A stretch of 64,000 bases of DNA from Oscillospiraceae bacterium (lineage in GTDB: Bacteria; Bacillota; Clostridia; Oscillospirales; Oscillospiraceae), in contig SVMD01000007.1 of the NCBI GenBank assembly GCA_015067615.1, positions 53,297-117,296 on the forward strand. Reading direction: 5' to 3'. The notes below the pieces were generated by a model. It was not told where the DNA came from. It saw nothing but the letters and a program-made list of their open reading frames with translations, and ran no database searches. Positions 58,887-64,000 of the stretch are shown piece after piece. Made by a program: the position numbers and the translations under genes. Numbering within the stretch: position 1 is the stretch's first letter; each line of letters starts with the position of its first letter.

Positions 58887-60299
58887 ATGAATGAAATCCG
58901 AATCAGTGATGTGACTATGAAGCAGACAGGCCAGGATATCAGCCTGTCCTTTAAGGAAAAGATCGAGCTGAGCAAGCTGCTGGATAAGCTGGGTGTTTCC
59001 GTCATCGAGCTGGAACCCATTACCCAGAGCAAGATCGACAGCCTGCGGATCAAGTCCATCGCCGCTGCGGTGAAGGAGAGCATCGTGGCTGTTCCGGTCT
59101 CCTTGAATAATGAAAGCGTTCAGGCTACCTGGAACGCTCTGAAAACTGCGAAGAAGGCCAGACTGCAGGTCTGCGCCCCTGTCAGCTCCGTACAGATGGA
59201 GTATCTGCTGCACAAGAAGCCCGACGCTATGCTTTCTGCCATCCGTCAGACGATTCTGGATTGCAAGGCTCTGTGCGCCGATGTGGAGTTCATTGCGGAC
59301 GATGCTACCCGCAGCGATCCTGCGTTCCTGTACCAGGCTGTCACCGCCGCCATTGAAAGCGGCGCCAAGACTGTCACCGTCTGTGACACCGCCGGTGCTA
59401 TGCTGCCCAATGAGTTTACTGCCTTCATTCGGGAGCTTTACGCCAATGTTCCGGCGCTGAAGGATGTGGTTCTGGGTATTTCCTGCTCCGATGAGCTGTC
59501 CATGGCCGATGCCTGTGCCATTGCCGCAGTCCGTTACGGTGCCAGGGAGCTGAAAGCAGCTGCTTACCGCCTGAACTGTATCTCCCTTTCCAATGTGGCC
59601 CGGGCCCTCTGCGCCAAGGGCGATGTATACGGTGTCTCCTGTAATGTCAGGACCACCCAGATGAAGCGCATCACCGGCCAGATCGCCTGGATGTGCCGCA
59701 CCGGCAGAAGCCAGAATTCACCCTTTGACTTTGGCGTCCAGGAGGATGACGGCGGAATCTACCTGACTTCCCACGATGATCTGGCAGCAATCATGAAGGC
59801 TGCCGCCCGGCTGGGCTATGATCTGTCGGAAGAGGATGGCGTGAAGGTGTTTGAAGCCTTCCAGGCCATTGCTGTCAAAAAGGAAAAGGTCAGCACCAGA
59901 GAGCTGGATGCCATCGTGGCCTCCGCCGCCATGCAGGTTCCTCCCGCCTATGTGCTGGAGAGCTATGTGGTCACCTCGGGCAATACCATTTCCGCCACTG
60001 CCCATCTGAAGCTGCACAGAAATGACAAGGTGCTGCAGGGCGTATCCATCGGCGACGGTCCCATCGACGCCGCCTTCCTGGCGGTGGAACAGATCACCGG
60101 ACGCCATTATGAGCTGGATGATTTCCAGATCCAGGCTGTTACCGAAGGCCGGGAGGCCATGGGTCAGACTGTGGTGAAACTGCGCAGCCAGGGCAAGGTT
60201 TATTCCGGCCGGGGCATTTCCACGGATATCGTGGGTGCCAGTATCCACGCCTATATCAATGCCCTGAACAAAATCGTCTATGAGGAGGAATCCGTATGA
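58887..60299 (+). CDS. LeuA-like protein with degenerate catalytic domain and intact leucine-binding domain
   Basis: A 470-residue homologue of 2-isopropylmalate synthase. The C-terminal allosteric LeuA domain (about 350-465) is well preserved: GVSIGDGPIDAAFLAVEQIT and GISTDIVGASIHAYINALNKI. The N-terminal HMGL-like barrel (about 1-340) has lost the active site: the usual D-T-T-L-R-D-G-E-Q reads DVTMKQTGQ, replacing the catalytic Arg and metal Asp, and the metal pair H-x-H-N-D reads SCSDE. So it can hardly be a metal-dependent condensing enzyme. It may act as a leucine sensor or scaffold. T-box-controlled, and its stop overlaps the next gene by four bases. Confidence 0.85.
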   Translation: MNEIRISDVTMKQTGQDISLSFKEKIELSKLLDKLGVSVIELEPITQSKIDSLRIKSIAAAVKESIVAVPVSLNNESVQATWNALKTAKKARLQVCAPVSSVQMEYLLHKKPDAMLSAIRQTILDCKALCADVEFIADDATRSDPAFLYQAVTAAIESGAKTVTVCDTAGAMLPNEFTAFIRELYANVPALKDVVLGISCSDELSMADACAIAAVRYGARELKAAAYRLNCISLSNVARALCAKGDVYGVSCNVRTTQMKRITGQIAWMCRTGRSQNSPFDFGVQEDDGGIYLTSHDDLAAIMKAAARLGYDLSEEDGVKVFEAFQAIAVKKEKVSTRELDAIVASAAMQVPPAYVLESYVVTSGNTISATAHLKLHRNDKVLQGVSIGDGPIDAAFLAVEQITGRHYELDDFQIQAVTEGREAMGQTVVKLRSQGKVYSGRGISTDIVGASIHAYINALNKIVYEEESV

Positions 60300-62812
60300 A
60301 GCTGTCCTTTTCCACCCGTGGCTGGGGCGATTTAAGCTGGGAGCAGCTTTTGGATGAAGCTCTGGACATGAAGTTCACCGGTGTCGAGGTGTACAATCTC
60401 TGGAAGTTCCCCCACATGACCGAGCGGGGTGGCCCCTTCCACAAGCATAAAATGGCTGCCACCTTGCGGCAGCTGCGGGATATGAAGCTGAACATCCCCT
60501 GTCTGGATACCTCTCTGGATCTGACCAGCGGCTATGAGGATGCCCGCAGGGTGGAGGAAATGATCCAGCTTGCCCGGGACATGAAGGTTCCCTATGTGGT
60601 GTGCTGGGCGTCCCGGGGCGGGGAAGCCCTGGAGCTTCTGAAGAAGAACATGGATATGCTGCTTCCGAAAGCGGAAGAGCAGGGTGTCTGCCTGCTGATT
60701 AAGACCAGCGGTATTTTTGCCGACACCGCCTATCTGCGTTCCTTCCTGGAAAGCTACGCCAGCGATTGGCTGGGCGCCCTGTGGGATATGCACCATCCCT
60801 ACCGAGACTTCGGTGAGAGCGCCGATGCCACCATCAAGAATCTGGGTACCTATGTCAAGCATGTCCATCTGCGGGACTCCGATGACAAAGATACCTACAA
60901 CCTCATCGGCGAGGGCAATCTGCCTGTCAATGACATGATGCGTGCCCTGTCTTCCATCAACTATGACGGCTTTATCTCCCTGGAGTGGAAGCCGGAATGG
61001 ATGGAGGACCTGCAGGACCGGGAGATTATTTTCCCACATTTTGTCAACTACATGTCCCGGTTCCACTCCACCCGGACCCGGAAAAAGTCCCTGTACTATA
61101 ACCACGATGGCTCCGGTCAGTATGTGTGGAAGAAGAACGACCTGATCGATCTGACCTTCCCCCAGGTGCTGGACCGGATGGTGGAGGAATTCCCCGACCA
61201 GTACGCCTTCAAGTACACCACCCTGGATTATACCCGCACTTATGAGGAATTCCGGGATGATGTGGATAATTTCGCCCGGGCGCTGGTGTCCCTGGGCGTA
61301 AAGCCCGGCGCCAAGGTGGCTATCTGGGCAACCAATGTGCCCGCCTGGTTCATCACCTTCTGGGCAACCACCAAGATCGGTGCCGTGCTGGTGACGGTGA
61401 ATACCGCCTATAAGATCCATGAGGCGGAATACCTGTTGCGCCAGTCCGATACCCACACCTTAGTGATGATCGAGTCCGCACTGGACTCCAACTACAGCAG
61501 GATCATCAACGAGATCTGCCCGGAAATCGCCGGAACCAAGCCCGGCAATCCGCTGCACTGCAAGCGGCTGCCCTTCCTGCGCAATGTGATCACCGTGGAT
61601 TTCAAGCAGCCCGGCTGCCTGACCTTTGACGAGGCTATGGCCCGGTCTGAGCTGGTGCCGCTGGAAGAGGTCAAGCGGATGGCCGCCAACGTCCATCCGG
61701 ATGATGTGTGCAACATGCAGTATACCTCCGGCACCACCGGCTTCCCCAAGGGTGTCATGCTGACCCACTACAACGTGGTCAACAACGGCAAGTGTATCGG
61801 CGACCGGATGGGCCTGAGCACCGCAGACCGGATGATGATCCAGGTTCCCATGTTCCACTGCTTCGGCATGACGCTGTCCATGACCTCCTCCATGACCCAT
61901 GGCGCGACTCTCTGTCCGCTGCCTTATTTCTCCGCAAAGTCCAGTCTTGCCTGCATCAATCAGGAACGGATTACCTGCTTCAACGGCGTTCCCACCATGT
62001 TCATCGCCATGTTCAACCATCCTGACTATCGGAAAACAGACTTTTCCTACATGCGTACCGGTATCATGGCCGGTGCAGGCTGTCCGCCTGAACTGATGCG
62101 CCGGGCCGCCCAGCCGGATGAGATGAATATGCGGGGCATCGTGTCCGTTTATGGCCAGACCGAGTGCGCCCCCGGCAATACCATGTCCGCGTGGACCGAT
62201 TCTCTGGATGTCAGAACCAATACTGTCGGCTATGATTTCCCCCATGTGGAGTGTAAGATTATTGATCCGGAGACCGGCGAGGAAGTCCCCGACGGCGTCA
62301 ACGGAGAATTCTGCGCCCGGGGCTACAACACTATGAAGGGCTACTACAAAATGCCCGATGCCACCTCCGGCACCATCGACGCCGACGGCTGGCTCCATTC
62401 CGGCGACCTGGCCTGCCGGGATGAAAACGGCTGTTACCGGATCACCGGTCGGCTGAAGGACATGATCATCCGGGGCGGCGAAAACATCTACCCCAAGGAG
62501 ATCGAAGAATTCATCTATACCCATCCTGCTGTCCGGGATGTGCAGGTCATCGGCGTGCCGGATAAGAAGTACGGCGAGGAAATCATGGCCTGTGTGATCC
62601 TGAAGGAGCCCGATACTGTCACCGTTGAGGAAATGACTGACTTCATCAAGGCCAGCATGGCACGGCACAAGGTCCCCAAGTACATCAAGTTTGTGGACAG
62701 CTTCCCCATGAACGCCGCAGGCAAGATCCTGAAGTACAAAATGCGTCAGGATTACGCAAAAGAGCTGGGCCTTGTGGGCGACGGCAGTGATACCGCCGGT
62801 CCCGGCAAGTAA
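60296..62812 (+). CDS. Xylose-isomerase-like TIM barrel fused to an acyl-CoA ligase
   Basis: An 838-residue fusion. Residues 1-255 form a sugar-phosphate isomerase/epimerase-type (AP_endonuc_2) barrel with likely metal ligands in FTGVEVYNLW (Glu), LWDMHHPYRD (Asp/His), KHVHLRDSD (His) and ISLEWKPEW (Glu). Residues about 275-838 are an ANL acyl-CoA synthetase: YTSGTTGFPKG (about 475), VYGQTECAPG, HSGDLACRDE, GRLKDMIIRGGENIYPKEIEEF, and the catalytic Lys in NAAGKILKY. The ligase half is of the FadD/medium-chain type, clearly different from the XRE-cupin ligases. ATGA overlap couples it to the LeuA-like gene. Its acid substrate and the barrel's reaction are unknown. Confidence 0.88.
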   Translation: MKLSFSTRGWGDLSWEQLLDEALDMKFTGVEVYNLWKFPHMTERGGPFHKHKMAATLRQLRDMKLNIPCLDTSLDLTSGYEDARRVEEMIQLARDMKVPYVVCWASRGGEALELLKKNMDMLLPKAEEQGVCLLIKTSGIFADTAYLRSFLESYASDWLGALWDMHHPYRDFGESADATIKNLGTYVKHVHLRDSDDKDTYNLIGEGNLPVNDMMRALSSINYDGFISLEWKPEWMEDLQDREIIFPHFVNYMSRFHSTRTRKKSLYYNHDGSGQYVWKKNDLIDLTFPQVLDRMVEEFPDQYAFKYTTLDYTRTYEEFRDDVDNFARALVSLGVKPGAKVAIWATNVPAWFITFWATTKIGAVLVTVNTAYKIHEAEYLLRQSDTHTLVMIESALDSNYSRIINEICPEIAGTKPGNPLHCKRLPFLRNVITVDFKQPGCLTFDEAMARSELVPLEEVKRMAANVHPDDVCNMQYTSGTTGFPKGVMLTHYNVVNNGKCIGDRMGLSTADRMMIQVPMFHCFGMTLSMTSSMTHGATLCPLPYFSAKSSLACINQERITCFNGVPTMFIAMFNHPDYRKTDFSYMRTGIMAGAGCPPELMRRAAQPDEMNMRGIVSVYGQTECAPGNTMSAWTDSLDVRTNTVGYDFPHVECKIIDPETGEEVPDGVNGEFCARGYNTMKGYYKMPDATSGTIDADGWLHSGDLACRDENGCYRITGRLKDMIIRGGENIYPKEIEEFIYTHPAVRDVQVIGVPDKKYGEEIMACVILKEPDTVTVEEMTDFIKASMARHKVPKYIKFVDSFPMNAAGKILKYKMRQDYAKELGLVGDGSDTAGPGK

Positions 62813-62816
62813 ACAG

Positions 62817-62850
62817 ATAAAAAGTCCCGCTGAATCAGCGGGACTTTTGT
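62817..62850 (+). terminator. Terminator of the LeuA-like operon
   Basis: Perfect stem AAAAGTCCCGCTGA / TCAGCGGGACTTTT with a one- to three-base loop, T-run included in the stem and followed by GTCTTGG. Confidence 0.88.
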
Positions 62851-62861
62851 CTTGGAGAGTG

Positions 62862-62905
62862 AAAAAGAGCTATCTGATCATACCAAATCAGATAGCTCTT
62901 TCTTA
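62862..62905. repeat. Second hairpin, inverted repeat at the element boundary
   Basis: Arms AAAGAGCTATCTGAT (62864-62878) and ATCAGATAGCTCTTT (62887-62901) are perfectly complementary with an 8-base loop, flanked by A- and T-runs. It is a good bidirectional terminator and may also mark the edge of the inserted element to the right. Confidence 0.7.
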
Positions 62906-63073
62906 TTGGGAAAAGTGGAACTTTCTCAGCTCAAAAGCCGGGAAACACGCAGTTTTGAATTATTCCCATTCTAGCCATCGCCCTTGATTTCTCGTTAAAA
63001 AACGCACTTTTTGATCGGCTTTTGTTCACGAAATCCCGATTATCCGGCTAATCCGCAGCGTCCGCAAATCTTT

Positions 63074-63262
63074 TGTAGCCAAAATGTAGCCGCAAAAAAT
63101 ACCGTTTTTTCAGTACAAATAGTCCCGATTATCCCGGAATCAGCCTGCACCCCCAAAATAGGGGAATATGTAGGAATAATGAAAAATTCCGGTTTTCGCA
63201 CATTGGGTACGCACTTGAAAAACGGTGACCTTTGAGCCGAAAAATGGCTACAAGTGGCTACA
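63074..63262. repeat. Pair of TGTAGCC direct repeats in inverted orientation
   Basis: TGTAGCC occurs twice at 63074-63080 and 63085-63091, and its complement GGCTACA twice at 63246-63252 and 63256-63262, so two doublets face each other across about 155 bases. The intervening AT-rich DNA has no gene I can support. The layout suits a binding site for a recombinase or a regulator of the mobile element. The remaining intergenic stretch 62906-63073 shows nothing else I can identify. Confidence 0.45.
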
Positions 63263-63313
63263 TCCACGAATTTTTGATTCACCTCAACCTAAAAATTCAT
63301 GGAGGAAAGCAAG

Positions 63314-63691
63314 ATGGAAAAATATATTTACAACGGGAATAATGGCCTATGGTATGAGCTGCAGGGGGACTATTACATCCCGTGTCTGACCCTGGATGAA
63401 GAAAATACCCAGCCTATCGGAATGTGGGGCAGGAAGTATCTGCGGTACATCAAGGAGCATCGTCCGGTGCTGCACACCACACTGCTACTCAGCGGCAAAC
63501 TGAATAGCCACCTTGCGGAGATCGACAACCGGGCAACTGAAATGTTTGACCGGCTGGTGAAGCAACTGGCCGAAAAGGAAGGTATCACCGAGCAACTGAA
63601 AGCGCAGGATCAAATGGCTTGGGTGGGTGCTATGAACGGTATCCGCAACCGAGCGGAGGAAATCGTCAATGGGTCGGTGATCTTCGCATGA
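63314..63691 (+). CDS. TnpV-family transposon-encoded protein
   Basis: A 125-residue protein of the TnpV type, small proteins found on mobilisable and integrative elements of Clostridia. Typical features are the N-terminal WYELQGDYYIPCL, the central YLRYIKEHRPVLHTTLLLSGKLN (here shortened) and the acidic helix NRATEMFDRLVKQLAEKEG. Its function is not established. GGAGG lies before the ATG at 63314. It is the first gene of an element that continues past the right edge. Confidence 0.85.
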   Translation: MEKYIYNGNNGLWYELQGDYYIPCLTLDEENTQPIGMWGRKYLRYIKEHRPVLHTTLLLSGKLNSHLAEIDNRATEMFDRLVKQLAEKEGITEQLKAQDQMAWVGAMNGIRNRAEEIVNGSVIFA

Positions 63692-63984
63692 TTGAGAAGT
63701 ACATCCAGGCATTGAAAAAATATGCGCTGTCCCACGATCCCAGTTGCGCCGATGGGGAGTCAATCTTGGGGTTGCTTTACGAGTGCCACAATGAAAATTG
63801 CCCCTATGACAACGATGAAATCAAATCGGATTTCAACGAACTTTACCGGCAGATGAACGGAATGACCATCCGGGATATGGACAAGGTTATCTATCCGGTT
63901 TGTAAGCTCTGCCGGGATCACGAAAAGGCTGGCTTCATTGAAGGTGTCAAGGTTGGTATTCATTTAGCCACAGAAATCAAATAA
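63688..63984 (+). CDS. Small DUF6809-like protein of the mobile element
   Basis: A 98-residue acidic, mostly helical protein that overlaps the tnpV stop by four bases (ATGA). It has a C-rich central part (CHNENCPYDNDEIKSDF) and ends KVGIHLATEIK. I associate this pattern with a family (DUF6809) that accompanies TnpV genes, with moderate confidence. No function known. Confidence 0.7.
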   Translation: MIEKYIQALKKYALSHDPSCADGESILGLLYECHNENCPYDNDEIKSDFNELYRQMNGMTIRDMDKVIYPVCKLCRDHEKAGFIEGVKVGIHLATEIK

Positions 63985-64000
63985 GCGAAAGGGTGCCCTG

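Noticed and set aside
1..64000. CRISPR arrays, rRNA and tRNA genes
   Set aside because: No regularly spaced repeat array, no rRNA-like sequence and no cloverleaf with GGTTCGA-type T-loop was found on reading both strands. A covariance search was not possible.

Overview
The window is about 57-60% GC chromosomal DNA of an anaerobic, spore-lineage Firmicute, most likely an Oscillospiraceae-type gut Clostridium. This rests on GGAGG-type ribosome binding sites, sigma-A-like promoters, SpoIID/LytB and cortex-type peptidoglycan-binding proteins, a 2-oxoacid:ferredoxin oxidoreductase, T-box leaders, a CarD-like regulator and a TnpV-type mobile element at the right edge. No rRNA, tRNA or CRISPR array was seen. 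The species cannot be named from this sequence alone.

Left part (1-14 kb) is mostly housekeeping: trpS, a CHAP amidase, three small uncharacterised helical proteins in one operon, a 28-residue microprotein, an AraC-cupin regulator, a YfcE-like phosphodiesterase coupled to coaX, a 54-residue membrane protein antisense to the coaX end, a possible small RNA, a PgsA-like synthase, a SpoIID/peptidoglycan-binding trio, asnB, pyk, carD and a HAD phosphatase. From 14 to 26 kb come two GH3 enzymes with the NagZ-type Asp-x-His signature, a HAD partner, a NodB-type deacetylase, an amidohydrolase, two MATE exporters, a Nudix hydrolase, a flavodoxin-fold reductase and a MazG-like reading frame that has no start codon.

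The middle (26-49 kb) carries an operon pairing the two-subunit aconitase X with an old-yellow-enzyme reductase, glyA behind a leader with an intrinsic terminator, an HD hydrolase, a radical SAM protein, a translationally coupled ECF sigma / anti-sigma / serpin operon, a cell-surface O-acetylation operon (SGNH, DUF4358, MBOAT, DHHW), a heterodimeric ABC exporter preceded by a 21-codon leader peptide and attenuator, and a large secreted protein with three carbohydrate-binding-like modules.

The right part (48.6-62.8 kb) is the most interesting. It holds ilvE, a four-subunit branched-chain 2-oxoacid:ferredoxin oxidoreductase, a ParA-like ATPase, two paralogous proteins that fuse an XRE DNA-binding domain and a cupin to an acyl-CoA ligase, a LeuA homologue that has lost its catalytic metal ligands but keeps the leucine-binding domain, and a xylose-isomerase-like barrel fused to another acyl-CoA ligase. 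Three separate T-box leaders, each with a CUG (Leu) triplet at the equivalent place in Stem I, precede the two fused ligases and the LeuA-like/barrel-ligase operon. My reading is a leucine-starvation-induced system that activates branched-chain carboxylic acids to CoA esters, carboxylates them reductively with the ferredoxin oxidoreductase and transaminates them with IlvE. The sequence shows the parts and the T-boxes; the direction and substrates are inference. The last 1.1 kb is the edge of a mobile element (tnpV plus a small DUF6809-like gene).
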